Assembly: GCF_004358185.1 (NCBI RefSeq)
Contig: NZ_SMUV01000055.1
Span: forward strand, 19,438-83,437
Length of the DNA stretch: 64,000 bases
From: Antarcticimicrobium luteum
Lineage (GTDB): Bacteria > Pseudomonadota > Alphaproteobacteria > Rhodobacterales > Rhodobacteraceae
Reading direction: 5' to 3'
Below, in pieces: positions 1 to 8,381 of this stretch; position 1 is the stretch's first letter; the number at the start of each line of letters is the position of its first letter. Below the pieces are notes generated by a model. The model ran no database searches. It worked only from the letters and a program-made list of their open reading frames with translations, and had not been told where the DNA came from. The position numbers and the translations under genes were made by a program.

Positions 1-810
1 TTCGCCCGACAGGAACGGGCCGTAGACGATCACCGCCCGCGGCGCCAGGGTCGCGTCGCGCTCATAGGCCGAGAGCACGAGGTCGACCATGAATTCGCCG
101 TCACCGCCGCCGCCGGGCGTGATCAGGATATAGGGGCCTTCCTCGGGCGGCGGGCCGGAGGGGCCAAGCTCGCGCCGCAGATAGCCGGTCCAGTGCATCC
201 GCGCGCGCACCTCGGGGCCGAGGTCGAGTCCGGCCACCGGATCGTAGAAATCGCGCTGCCCATAAACCCAGATCTCGTCGTAATAGGTCCGCATGGCCTC
301 GACCGCGCCCTTGCGCGCCCATTCGGCGGCCAGCAATTCGGGGTCGTCGAGCACGTCGCGCAGCCCCAGCACCAGCCGCGCGCGGCCCGCCGTCTGCAGG
401 CAGTCCAGCGTCGGCAGCAGCTCGCCGCGAAAGCCCGAGGGTTCCTTGTCGACGATCAGGATGTCGGGATCGTACTGGCGCGCCGAGGTTTCGATCAGCG
501 CCGCGCGCAATTCGGTGATCTCTTCGATGTCCATGCCCAGGGTCTGGGCGACATAGGATCCGTCGCTGCGCTTGGTCACGCCGGGCAGGCGGATATGATC
601 GACGCGGCGCGGAAAGGCAAAACGCCCGGCGACCGGCGAGCCGGTCAGGATCAGCGCCGAGGCGGCGGGATTTGCCCGGGTGATCGCGCCGGCCAGCGCG
701 CGCGAGCGGCGCAGATGGCCCAGCCCGTAGGTGTCATGACTGTAGAGCATGACACGCGGCGCACGGTCGGTGCGCTGCGCCTGGCTCTGGAATGTCATGC
801 CGCTCATCAT
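1..810 (-). CDS. Glycosyltransferase-like protein (MurG/GT28-type), partial
   Basis: This gene is open to the left edge, so the C-terminal part is missing; 270 codons are present. The N-terminus has a hydrophobic strand followed by SHDTYGLGHLRRSRALA, a glycine/histidine-rich loop typical of GT-B fold transferases of the MurG/GT28 type, and a later ILITPGGGGDG turn that could begin the nucleotide-sugar-binding half. The proposed start (ATG-ATG at 805-810) is only 4 bases after the stop of the upstream dehydrogenase gene, so the two are probably co-transcribed. With that neighbour it most likely takes part in building a cell-surface polysaccharide, using an NDP-sugar donor on the cytoplasmic side. 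Donor and acceptor cannot be told from this fragment. Confidence 0.75.
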   Translation of the reverse strand, partial: MMSGMTFQSQAQRTDRAPRVMLYSHDTYGLGHLRRSRALAGAITRANPAASALILTGSPVAGRFAFPRRVDHIRLPGVTKRSDGSYVAQTLGMDIEEITELRAALIETSARQYDPDILIVDKEPSGFRGELLPTLDCLQTAGRARLVLGLRDVLDDPELLAAEWARKGAVEAMRTYYDEIWVYGQRDFYDPVAGLDLGPEVRARMHWTGYLRRELGPSGPPPEEGPYILITPGGGGDGEFMVDLVLSAYERDATLAPRAVIVYGPFLSGE

Positions 811-814
811 GCTG

Positions 815-2095
815 TCAAAGCCTCAGGTCCGCGCCCGATTTGCCGAAAATACCCTTGATATCATACAGAACCGCGCCCGGTTTGCCCAAGGCTCGAATTG
901 CCGCGCTGCCCATCTCGACGAACTCCCTGTGCGCAACGGCGACGATGACGGCATCATAGGCACCGCAATCCGGGGTCGTCACGGGGGAAATGCCGTACTC
1001 CTCCGCGACCGATTGCGCATTGACCCAGGGGTCGTAGACGTCCGGTTGCAGCGAATAGGCCTCCAACTCGGACACGATATCGGCGACGCGGGTGTTGCGG
1101 GTGTCGGCGCAGTTCTCCTTGAAGGTGAAGCCCATCACCAGCACCCGCGCCTGCGCCAGATTGGCGCCGCGCGCCAGCAGCGCCTTGATCAATTCATGGG
1201 TGACGTGCTTGCCCATCTGGTCGTTGATCCGGCGCCCGGCCAGGATCACCTCGGGGTGATAGCCAAGCTGTTCGGCGCGGTAGGTCAGATAATAGGGATC
1301 GACGCCGATGCAGTGGCCGCCCACCAGCCCGGGTTTGAAGGGCAGGAAATTCCACTTGGTCCCTGCCGCTTCCAGCACCTCCAGCGTGTCGAGTCCGAGG
1401 CGCGAGAAGATCAGCGAAAACTCGTTCACCAGCGCGATGTTCAGATCGCGCTGGGTATTCTCGATCACCTTGGCGGCCTCGGCGGTCATGATCGAGCCGG
1501 CCCGGTGCAGCCCGCCCCGGACCACCGGCGCATAGAGCGCCGCCACCCGGTCGAGCGTCTCGTCGTCCTGGGCCGAGATGATCTTGACCACGTTCTCCAG
1601 CGAATGTTCGGCGTCGCCGGGGTTCACCCGCTCGGGCGAATAGGCAAGCTTGATGTCCCGATAGAGGGTCAGGCCGCTGCCGGCGGCCAGCACCGGGCCG
1701 CAGACCTCTTCGGTCACACCGGGATAGACGGTGCTTTCCACCACCACCAGCGCGCCGGGCACAAGATGCGGCGCGATCGCCCGGCAGGCCGCGCGCAGCG
1801 GCTCCAGATCCGGGGTCTTGGCATCGGTGATGGGGGTGGGCACGGCGACGATGAAGGCGGTGCACCCGGCCAGATCCGCGGTATCGTCGGAAAACCGCGC
1901 CCCGGCCGCGGCCAGCGATGTCTCCGACACCTCGCCGTTGCGGTCCTGGCCGTGGCGCAGCGCCGCGATATGGGCGCTGTCGGTATCGAAGCCAAGCGTG
2001 TTGTGGCCGGCTCGGGCCAGCGCCACAGCAAGCGGCAGTCCGACATAGCCCAGACCCAGCACCGCGATCTTGTCCTGATTGCCTTGCTTGGCCAT
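815..2095 (-). CDS. tviB: TviB/WbpA-type UDP-sugar 6-dehydrogenase
   Basis: The protein of 426 residues is a nucleotide-sugar dehydrogenase that oxidises the C6 hydroxyl of a UDP-sugar to a uronate with two NAD+. The N-terminal Rossmann motif is VLGLGYVGLPLA (about residues 12-23). The central domain has YSPERVNPGD and the catalytic-cysteine loop KPGLVGGHCIGVDPYYLTY. That loop spelling is closer to TviB/WbpA/WbpO (UDP-GlcNAc or UDP-GalNAc 6-dehydrogenase) than to UDP-glucose dehydrogenase. Length is usual for the family. It is the first gene of a leftward pair with the glycosyltransferase and is divergent from the mscS gene, so its promoter lies in 2096-2306. Substrate (GlcNAc or GalNAc series) is inferred; the enzyme class is firm. 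Confidence 0.9.
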   Translation of the reverse strand: MAKQGNQDKIAVLGLGYVGLPLAVALARAGHNTLGFDTDSAHIAALRHGQDRNGEVSETSLAAAGARFSDDTADLAGCTAFIVAVPTPITDAKTPDLEPLRAACRAIAPHLVPGALVVVESTVYPGVTEEVCGPVLAAGSGLTLYRDIKLAYSPERVNPGDAEHSLENVVKIISAQDDETLDRVAALYAPVVRGGLHRAGSIMTAEAAKVIENTQRDLNIALVNEFSLIFSRLGLDTLEVLEAAGTKWNFLPFKPGLVGGHCIGVDPYYLTYRAEQLGYHPEVILAGRRINDQMGKHVTHELIKALLARGANLAQARVLVMGFTFKENCADTRNTRVADIVSELEAYSLQPDVYDPWVNAQSVAEEYGISPVTTPDCGAYDAVIVAVAHREFVEMGSAAIRALGKPGAVLYDIKGIFGKSGADLRL

Positions 2096-2306
2096 CGCCC
2101 GTCTCTATTCCGTCCGCCCGCGCGGGCCGCTGGTCCGCAAGTACCATATGGCCTTTGCGGCCATGCCCCTACTAGTGAAATCGCACCCGAATGCAAACAG
2201 GTTTCTGCCGGGCATGAAATCCTTTGGCGCCGGGGCCTTTGCGCGTTTGCCTTGGCAATTGCGCTCTTGTAGCCTGCGCCAGACGCATCGGGCCGGGACC
2301 AAAGCC
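2096..2306. other. Divergent intergenic region tviB / mscS
   Basis: A gap of 211 bases between divergent starts must hold promoters for both directions. An ORF extends the mscS frame upstream to 2079, but the signal peptide begins only at 2307, so this stretch is treated as non-coding. No convincing -35/-10 pair or operator could be singled out. Confidence 0.5.
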
Positions 2307-4664
2307 ATGACCAAGACGCTGTTTCGCCTGCTACTGGTCCTGTCGGTGCTGGTTCTGACGCCGGTTCCGGCGCCCGCGCAATCGGTCCTTTCGCTGGGAA
2401 CAGGCGCCGCGTCCTCTTCCGGGCAGGACACCGACAAGCTGGCCGAGGCGCTGAAACAGGCGGCCGAGGCGGGGGTCGGCGTCGTGGTGGTGGATGCCGG
2501 CGGCGCCCTGGTCGGCACCGTGCCGGACCAGGCCCCGCCGGTGGAGCCCGCCGCGGGCGAGGCGATGATGGAGGGCGCCTCGTCGCTGATGAAGGCGCAG
2601 GCCCGGGTCAAGACCTTCCGCCAAACCCTGCGCGAGCGGCTCGACGCGCTGCCCAATTCCCTGAACGAGGTGCGCTATATCCTGCGCGCCACCAGTCCCG
2701 ACGGGCGCATCATGACCTATGTGGAGGTGCTGCTCTGGAACCTCCTGTTCCTCGGGATCGGTTACCTGTTCGCACGCTTTGTCTATGGGCCGAAGATCGC
2801 TGGCCGGTTCGTCATTCCGCGGGTGAAGGAGGCCCCGCAAGGGTACCTGGAAAAGATGCCCTTCCTGGTGTTCCGCTTTTCCGCGGGGGTGATCGGATCG
2901 CTGTTCGTTCTGCTGATCGCGCTGATCCTGGGGGCGCTGATCATCCGATACCCAGACGATCTGTCGATCCAGTTCACCACGACGGCGATCCTTGCCAGTT
3001 TTTTTATCGCCCGCAGCGTGTCGGATCTGTGGCGGATGATCCTGTCGCCGTTCCTTGGCCAGTACCGGATGCCGCATTTCCCTGACCGGGACGCGCGGCA
3101 CCTCTATTACTGGGCGACGGTGCTGATCGCCTTCAACGTGACCTCGATCGTGTTCAGCACCTGGATCGCCGATTTCGGCCTGAACTATAACGTCTACGCG
3201 CTGCTTTATGGGGCGCTGACGCTGGTGGCGACGCTGGGCAATGTGCTGATGCTGCTGTGGAACGGGCGGGCGATCACCAGTGCGATCCGCGGCGGCCGCG
3301 CACCGGCCGACATTCCCTGGCTGACGCGCAGCGTTTCCTATGCCTGGGCGCCGGTGATGATCGGCTATTTCATCGTTGGCTGGTTGCAGCTGTCCTTTGA
3401 TCTGGTGCTGGAACAGCCCACCGGCATCCCGCCGATCGTGGCGGCCTATTCCAGCTTTGTCGCCATCATCGTGGTCTATGGTGTGATCAACTACGGGATC
3501 GAGCATTATTTCGCCCGCGCGCGCAGCCGCGAGGCGCTGAATGAGGGACTGGCCGAGGCCGAGGCGCGCGAGGCCGACGGCGGCATGCCGGCGCCGGAGC
3601 GTCCGCGCCACGCCATCGCCACCTATGAGGCGCTGGCGCGCCGGGTCTCGGGCATTCTGGCCTTTGTCGCCGGGGTCTATGCGCTGGTGCTGCTCTGGGA
3701 CAGCGACAACCGCGTGATGTCTAACCCGGTGGTGGGCAACCTGCTGGATGTGACCGTGATCCTGTTCATCGGTTACATCGCCTATCACCTGTTTCGTATC
3801 TGGATCGACAGCCGCATCGCCGAGGAAAGCGGCGATGACGCGGCCGCCGAGCTGGGCGATGAGGGCGGCGCGACGGGGGCGAGCCGGCTGGCGACGCTGC
3901 TGCCGCTGTTCCGCGGCGCGATCCTGGCCGTCGTGGTGGTTTCGGTCGCGCTGATCGCGCTGATGGAGCTGGGCATCAACGTCAGCCCGCTGTTCGCCGG
4001 CGCAGGCGTGGTGGGCCTGGCCGTGGGCTTTGGCGCGCAGACGCTGGTACGCGACATCTTTTCCGGCGCGTTCTTTCTGTTCGACGATGCCTTTCGCAAG
4101 GGCGAATACATCGATCTGGGCGAGGTGAAGGGGACGGTGGAAAAGATCTCGGTCCGCTCGTTCCAGCTGCGCCACCATCTGGGCGCTCTGCACACCATCC
4201 CGTTCGGCGAGATCAAGGTGCTGAGCAACTATTCCCGCGACTGGGTGATCATGAAGCTGCCGCTGCGGGTGACCTATGACACCGACGTGGAAAAGGTCCG
4301 CAAACTGATCAAGAAGCTGGGGCAGGAGTTGCTGAGCGATCCGGTGATCGGCGACAATTTCATCCAGCCGCTGAAATCCCAGGGCGTGATCGAGATGCAG
4401 GACAGCGCCATGATCATCCGGGTGAAATTCATGACCAAGCCGGGCGATCAATGGCTGGTGCGCAAGAAGGTCTATGAGGATATTCGTGAGCTGTTCGCCC
4501 GCGAGGGCATCAGGTTCGCCCACCGCGAGGTGACCGTAAGGCTGGCCGGGGATCAGACCGGAGAGGCGACGCCGGAGCAGAAGAAGGCCGCCGTGGGCGC
4601 GGTGCAGGCCGCGATAGACGAGGACATGCTGGACGAGGACGGCGGCCACGGCGACGACCGGTAG
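2307..4664 (+). CDS. Large mechanosensitive channel, MscS family
   Basis: The protein of 785 residues starts at ATG 2307, chosen because it opens a clear signal peptide (MTKTLFRLLLVLSVLVLTPVPAPAQS). A periplasmic segment of about 100 residues is followed by many hydrophobic helices (from about residue 140 to 570) and then the conserved MscS pore helix and beta domain: GINVSPLFAGAGVVGLAVGF at about 555-575, then QTLVRDIFSGAFF and EYIDLGEVKGTVEKIS. The acidic C-terminal tail ends DEDGGHGDDR. It should act in the inner membrane as a stretch-gated emergency release valve against hypo-osmotic shock. It is much longer than E. coli MscS (286 residues) and resembles the long YbdG/MscK-like branch. 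It is monocistronic and convergent with the sarcosine oxidase genes. Confidence 0.9.
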   Translation: MTKTLFRLLLVLSVLVLTPVPAPAQSVLSLGTGAASSSGQDTDKLAEALKQAAEAGVGVVVVDAGGALVGTVPDQAPPVEPAAGEAMMEGASSLMKAQARVKTFRQTLRERLDALPNSLNEVRYILRATSPDGRIMTYVEVLLWNLLFLGIGYLFARFVYGPKIAGRFVIPRVKEAPQGYLEKMPFLVFRFSAGVIGSLFVLLIALILGALIIRYPDDLSIQFTTTAILASFFIARSVSDLWRMILSPFLGQYRMPHFPDRDARHLYYWATVLIAFNVTSIVFSTWIADFGLNYNVYALLYGALTLVATLGNVLMLLWNGRAITSAIRGGRAPADIPWLTRSVSYAWAPVMIGYFIVGWLQLSFDLVLEQPTGIPPIVAAYSSFVAIIVVYGVINYGIEHYFARARSREALNEGLAEAEAREADGGMPAPERPRHAIATYEALARRVSGILAFVAGVYALVLLWDSDNRVMSNPVVGNLLDVTVILFIGYIAYHLFRIWIDSRIAEESGDDAAAELGDEGGATGASRLATLLPLFRGAILAVVVVSVALIALMELGINVSPLFAGAGVVGLAVGFGAQTLVRDIFSGAFFLFDDAFRKGEYIDLGEVKGTVEKISVRSFQLRHHLGALHTIPFGEIKVLSNYSRDWVIMKLPLRVTYDTDVEKVRKLIKKLGQELLSDPVIGDNFIQPLKSQGVIEMQDSAMIIRVKFMTKPGDQWLVRKKVYEDIRELFAREGIRFAHREVTVRLAGDQTGEATPEQKKAAVGAVQAAIDEDMLDEDGGHGDDR

Positions 4665-4673
4665 GGGCGCGGG

Positions 4674-4780
4674 GGCGCTTGCGCGTCTCTCGGCGATTGC
4701 GTGCAATGCAATCGCCTGCCGACAGTGCATTGCTCTGCGATGCACGAGAGGCGCCCTGCGGGCTTGATTCCGCGCTGGGG
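4674..4780. repeat. Palindromic intergenic repeat, copy 1 (long form, 107 bp)
   Basis: This lies between the convergent mscS and soxG genes. It shares nearly its whole length with 10395-10466: outer arms GCGTCTCTCG and CGAGAGGCGC (pairing with one G.U), a central GCGATTGC / GCAATCGC dyad, and a tail CCCTGCGGGCTTGATTCCGCGC. Relative to copy 2 it has 34 extra bases (4711-4744) bounded by ATGCA direct repeats, the pattern left by slipped-strand deletion or insertion. It may serve as a bidirectional terminator or be a small non-autonomous mobile element. Confidence 0.75.
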
Positions 4781-4808
4781 TGCTTAGCTTGGAGGGCGGC
4801 TCAGAGGC

Positions 4809-5318
4809 TTATGCGGACCGCTGCATCTGTCCCATATGCGCCGCCAGCATCTGCCACAGCGCCTGCGCATGGGCGCGGGGGACATGCAGACAGAAGCGCT
4901 CCTCATTTTCCCAGGGGTAGAGAAAGGCCGAAAGCCCGAACATCTGTCTCGCCACCGAGCGGGAGGGCCGCGCCAGCGACACCTCCGTCCCCCTCCGGCA
5001 GAGCGCCAGAGCCTGCGGTCCCTCGATCCGGAACACCGCATAGGCGTCGCTCACATCGGTCACCGCCTGCACTCCGTCCCAGCCCTCTTCCCGAGCGGGG
5101 CCGTCCACCTCCAGCACCCGGTCGCGGCGCAGGCAGAGGGTATAGGGCGCGCCCGTCACCACATCCGGCCAGCCTGCCCCCGGCATCCGCGCCAGCACAT
5201 CCGGCGCGCTGATCAGCAGTTGCCGCGTCGGCCACACCCGCGCCACGGTCATGCCCATGCCGGTCAGCGGCTGGCTGTCATCCGGCGGCGCGTCCCATTT
5301 CCGGCTGTCGTCACGCAT
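4809..5318 (-). CDS. soxG: Sarcosine oxidase subunit gamma
   Basis: The protein of 169 residues is the last gene of the leftward soxB-soxD-soxA-soxG operon. Its start overlaps the end of soxA by 8 bases, indicating translational coupling. The gamma subunit completes the heterotetramer that oxidatively demethylates sarcosine to glycine, passing the methyl carbon to tetrahydrofolate and electrons to O2. It has no cofactor of its own and is assigned mostly by position and by the conserved C-terminal half (DVSDAYAVFRIEGPQALALC, then VARQMFGLSAFLY). Slightly shorter than many SoxG proteins (about 180-200 residues) but with no sign of damage. Confidence 0.88.
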   Translation of the reverse strand: MRDDSRKWDAPPDDSQPLTGMGMTVARVWPTRQLLISAPDVLARMPGAGWPDVVTGAPYTLCLRRDRVLEVDGPAREEGWDGVQAVTDVSDAYAVFRIEGPQALALCRRGTEVSLARPSRSVARQMFGLSAFLYPWENEERFCLHVPRAHAQALWQMLAAHMGQMQRSA

Positions 5319-8109
5319 CGAGCCGCCCTCCTTCCGGGTCCAGCGCGCAGGGCGGCGCGACGGTCGCGGTGCGGACCTGCCCCATATGCCAGACGGTGAC
5401 GGTTTCGCCCTGCCGCGCCGCGCCGCGTTCCAGCAGCGCCAGCGCGATGGGGCGGTCCAGCGTCGGGCTGAAATAACTGCTGGTGATGATCCCCTCCGAT
5501 CGCGGCCTGTCGCCGGTCACCAGATGCGCGCCGGTCGGCAGGGTTGGCGAGCCTTCGGGCGCAGTCAGCCCGACCAGTTGCCGACGGTTCGGGTCATTGG
5601 CCGCCTCGGTATGCAGGCCCCGGTCGCCGACGAAGGCGCTCTTTTTCTTCAGTCGCGGAATGCCAAAGCCCAGATCCTGCGGCATGGTCTCGCCATCGGT
5701 ATCCTTGCCGACGACGATAAAGCCCTTTTCCGCCCGCAGCACCGAGAGCGCCTCGATCCCGATTGGCCCGGCGTCATGCTGCGCCCCGGCGTCGATCAGC
5801 GCGGTCCAGAGATCGGCGGCTTTCGTGGCGCGCAGCGACAGCTCGAAACTCACATCGCCGGTGAAGCTCACCCGCGCCACGCGCAGCGGGCTGCCCGCGA
5901 AGTCGCTCTCGCGCAGGGTCATATGCGGGAAGGCCGCACGGGTCAGGTCCAGTGGCAGCCCCAGCGCGCCGACGATCTCCCGCGCCTTGGGGCCGGTCAC
6001 CGTGACCGTCGCCCAATGTTGCGTCGCGTCATGGACAAAGAGGCGGTCCGGATCGTTGCCGTCCTGCCGCCAGCTCTCCAGCATCGCCTCGACGCCATCG
6101 ACATGGGCGGACGAGCAGGAGATCACGAACCGCTCCGGCCCCAGCCGGGCGATCACCCCGTCGTCATAGATCGCGCCGCTTTCGGTCAGCATGAAGCCAT
6201 AGCGGATATGGCCCGGCTGCAGCGTGGCGATGGTGTTGTAATAGATGAAATTGACGAAAGCCTCCGCATCCGGCCCCATCACCTCGATTTTTCCGAGCGG
6301 CGAGCCGTCGAAGATCCCCGCGGTTTTCCGCGCCATCAGAACCTCATCCCGCACCGCCTGATCGGCCGGTTTCGGCCCGTACCAGCCGGGCCGCAGCCAG
6401 CCGCCGTATTCGCCCAGCGCCGCGCCCGCCTGCCGGTGCTGCGGCTCCAGAACCAGCCGTTTCAGCGGGTTCAGAAGCTGCCCGCGCCGCGCCCCGTGAT
6501 AAAGCTCCAGCGGAACCGGCACGAAGGGCGGGCGGAAGGTGGTGGTGCCCACCTCTGGAATCGGTTTGCCCTGAATGGCTGCCATCGCCGCCAGACCGGC
6601 CATGTTCGAGGTCTTGCCCTGATCGCCGGCCATGCCGAGGGTGGTGTAGCGCTTCAGATGCTCGACCGAGATGTAGTTTTCCCGCGCCGCCAGTTCGACG
6701 TCCTTCAGCGTGACGTCGTGCTGGAAGTCGATCCATTGCCGCCCCTTCGTCCCCGGCTCGGGCCAGAGCGGACGGATGGAATAGCTGTTGCCAGTGGGCG
6801 CAGCGGGCTTGCCCAGAGCCGCCGCGCGGGCCTCCGCCAGCGCAGGCTCCAGATCGAATGTGCCGTTCGCTGCGCCGATGGCCATCATCCCTTGCGGAGC
6901 AGCGCCGGGGACGAAGGCGGATTTTTCGTCGCTCCAGTCCAGCTTGCCGCCCGCGTGGCGCCACAGGTGCACCACCGGGGTCAGCCCGCTGGAGACCAGC
7001 AGCGTGTCGCACTCGAGGCGCTTCTCGCCCATCCGCACCCCGCTCAGACGCTTGCCGCCGAGGGCGCGGATCGGGCCTGCGCCCGGGTCGGCCTCGGTCA
7101 CCTCGGCGCCTGCCGCGCGCAGGGCCTCGATTGCCGCCTCCCCCGCGCTGTTGTTGGACAGCACCGCGATGCGCCGGCCCACCAGCACGCCATAGCGGGT
7201 CAGATACTCGGCGGCGGCTTGAAGGGACATGACCCCGGGGCGGTCGTTGTCGGCAAAGGTCATGGGGCGGTCGAGCGCGCCGGTGGCCATCACCACGCGC
7301 CGCGCCCGCATCCGGGTGAGGCGCGGCGCGCGGGCGAAACCGCGCTCGGTGGCCAGCCCGACAAGTCCGTGATCGTAGACACCGAAGGCGGTGGTGCCCG
7401 TCAGGATGCGGCCACCATTTTTGGCAATGGTGGCTCCTTGCTCGGTGACCCACTCCGCCCGGGCTTTGCCCTCGACCGACTCGCCGCTGCGGTAAAGCCC
7501 GCCGCCCAGCTCGGGATGATCCTCGACCAGAACAACGTCCTGCCCGGCCTCTGCGGCTGCGCGCGCCGCCGCCAGACCGGCCGCGCCGCCGCCGACCACC
7601 AGAAGATCGCAGGCGTCATGGATCTGATCGGCGACGTAATCGGGGATTTCCTTGCCGTCGAGCGCGCCAAGGCCCGCCATGCGCCGGATCGAAGGCTCGA
7701 ACAGGTGCCAGTCGGGCCAGATGAAGGTCTTGTAATAGAACCCTGCCCCAAGCCAGCGGTGCAGCAGGTCGAGCCCGCCTTTCACGTCGCGCCGAGCGCT
7801 GGGCCAGGCGTTGACCACGCGGGCCTCCATGCCCTCGACCAGCGGCGTTGTGGTGGCGGGACAATTTGGGATTTCGTTGCCTTCGAGCGCCACATCGAAG
7901 ATCGCGTTCGGGTCGTCGAACCACGCCCCCCAGACGCCGCGTGGGCGGTGGTACTTGAAGCTGCGCCCCAGCACCCTCACCCCGTTCGCCAGCAGCGCCG
8001 AGGCCAGCGTGTCGCCGGGATGGCCGGTATAGGCGCGCCCGTCGAAGCGGAAACGCAGGGTGGTGCCCCGGTCGATCAGCCCGCCGCTCTCTGTTCGCCG
8101 CCCGGTCAT
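5311..8109 (-). CDS. soxA: Sarcosine oxidase subunit alpha
   Basis: The protein of 932 residues has the full SoxA domain order. An N-terminal ferredoxin-like domain (residues about 15-100, FDGRAYTGHPGDTLASALLA) is followed by an NAD(P)/FAD Rossmann domain (LLVVGGGAAGLAAARAAAEA at about residues 170-190) and a C-terminal aminomethyltransferase (GcvT-like) half from about residue 540, where iminium methylene is transferred to tetrahydrofolate. It overlaps soxD by 4 bases at its start and soxG by 8 at its end. Cytoplasmic. Length is a little below the 960-1000 residues of typical SoxA, but all domains are present. Substrate assignment to sarcosine rests on the four-subunit arrangement. Confidence 0.95.
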   Translation of the reverse strand: MTGRRTESGGLIDRGTTLRFRFDGRAYTGHPGDTLASALLANGVRVLGRSFKYHRPRGVWGAWFDDPNAIFDVALEGNEIPNCPATTTPLVEGMEARVVNAWPSARRDVKGGLDLLHRWLGAGFYYKTFIWPDWHLFEPSIRRMAGLGALDGKEIPDYVADQIHDACDLLVVGGGAAGLAAARAAAEAGQDVVLVEDHPELGGGLYRSGESVEGKARAEWVTEQGATIAKNGGRILTGTTAFGVYDHGLVGLATERGFARAPRLTRMRARRVVMATGALDRPMTFADNDRPGVMSLQAAAEYLTRYGVLVGRRIAVLSNNSAGEAAIEALRAAGAEVTEADPGAGPIRALGGKRLSGVRMGEKRLECDTLLVSSGLTPVVHLWRHAGGKLDWSDEKSAFVPGAAPQGMMAIGAANGTFDLEPALAEARAAALGKPAAPTGNSYSIRPLWPEPGTKGRQWIDFQHDVTLKDVELAARENYISVEHLKRYTTLGMAGDQGKTSNMAGLAAMAAIQGKPIPEVGTTTFRPPFVPVPLELYHGARRGQLLNPLKRLVLEPQHRQAGAALGEYGGWLRPGWYGPKPADQAVRDEVLMARKTAGIFDGSPLGKIEVMGPDAEAFVNFIYYNTIATLQPGHIRYGFMLTESGAIYDDGVIARLGPERFVISCSSAHVDGVEAMLESWRQDGNDPDRLFVHDATQHWATVTVTGPKAREIVGALGLPLDLTRAAFPHMTLRESDFAGSPLRVARVSFTGDVSFELSLRATKAADLWTALIDAGAQHDAGPIGIEALSVLRAEKGFIVVGKDTDGETMPQDLGFGIPRLKKKSAFVGDRGLHTEAANDPNRRQLVGLTAPEGSPTLPTGAHLVTGDRPRSEGIITSSYFSPTLDRPIALALLERGAARQGETVTVWHMGQVRTATVAPPCALDPEGGRLDA

Positions 8110-8372
8110 GCGCCCGCCTTTCGGAACGCGGTGGTGCCGAGCACCTCCATGCTCACGCTGTCGCGCTCCATCACGAAGACTTCGCGGCAGGGCAGGTGCA
8201 TCCAGACCTCGCGCACCCGGCCCTTGTCGTTGCGCCGGTCATAGAGGTAGGCGGCCCAATCGGCTTCACTGACCGCGCCCGTGGTGTCGGGCCGGGTCTT
8301 GCCGGCCTCGGCCGCGAAGTGAAATTCCCGCTCGTCGCGCGGGCCGCAGAAGGGGCAGGGGAACAGCTGCAT
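8106..8372 (-). CDS. soxD: Sarcosine oxidase subunit delta
   Basis: This small zinc subunit of 88 residues belongs to heterotetrameric sarcosine oxidase. The likely zinc ligands are visible: Cys6 and Cys9 in FPCPFCGPRDEREF, and His59 with Cys62 in WMHLPCREVF. It lies 9 bases downstream of soxB and overlaps the soxA start by 4 bases (ATGA), so all subunits should be made in stoichiometric amounts from one mRNA. Length and sequence are typical of the family. Confidence 0.93.
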   Translation of the reverse strand: MQLFPCPFCGPRDEREFHFAAEAGKTRPDTTGAVSEADWAAYLYDRRNDKGRVREVWMHLPCREVFVMERDSVSMEVLGTTAFRKAGA

Positions 8373-8381
8373 CTTATCCTC

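Noticed and set aside
5251..8244. Plus-strand 997-codon frame opposite soxA
   Set aside because: Shadow frame; the minus strand encodes all SoxA domains.
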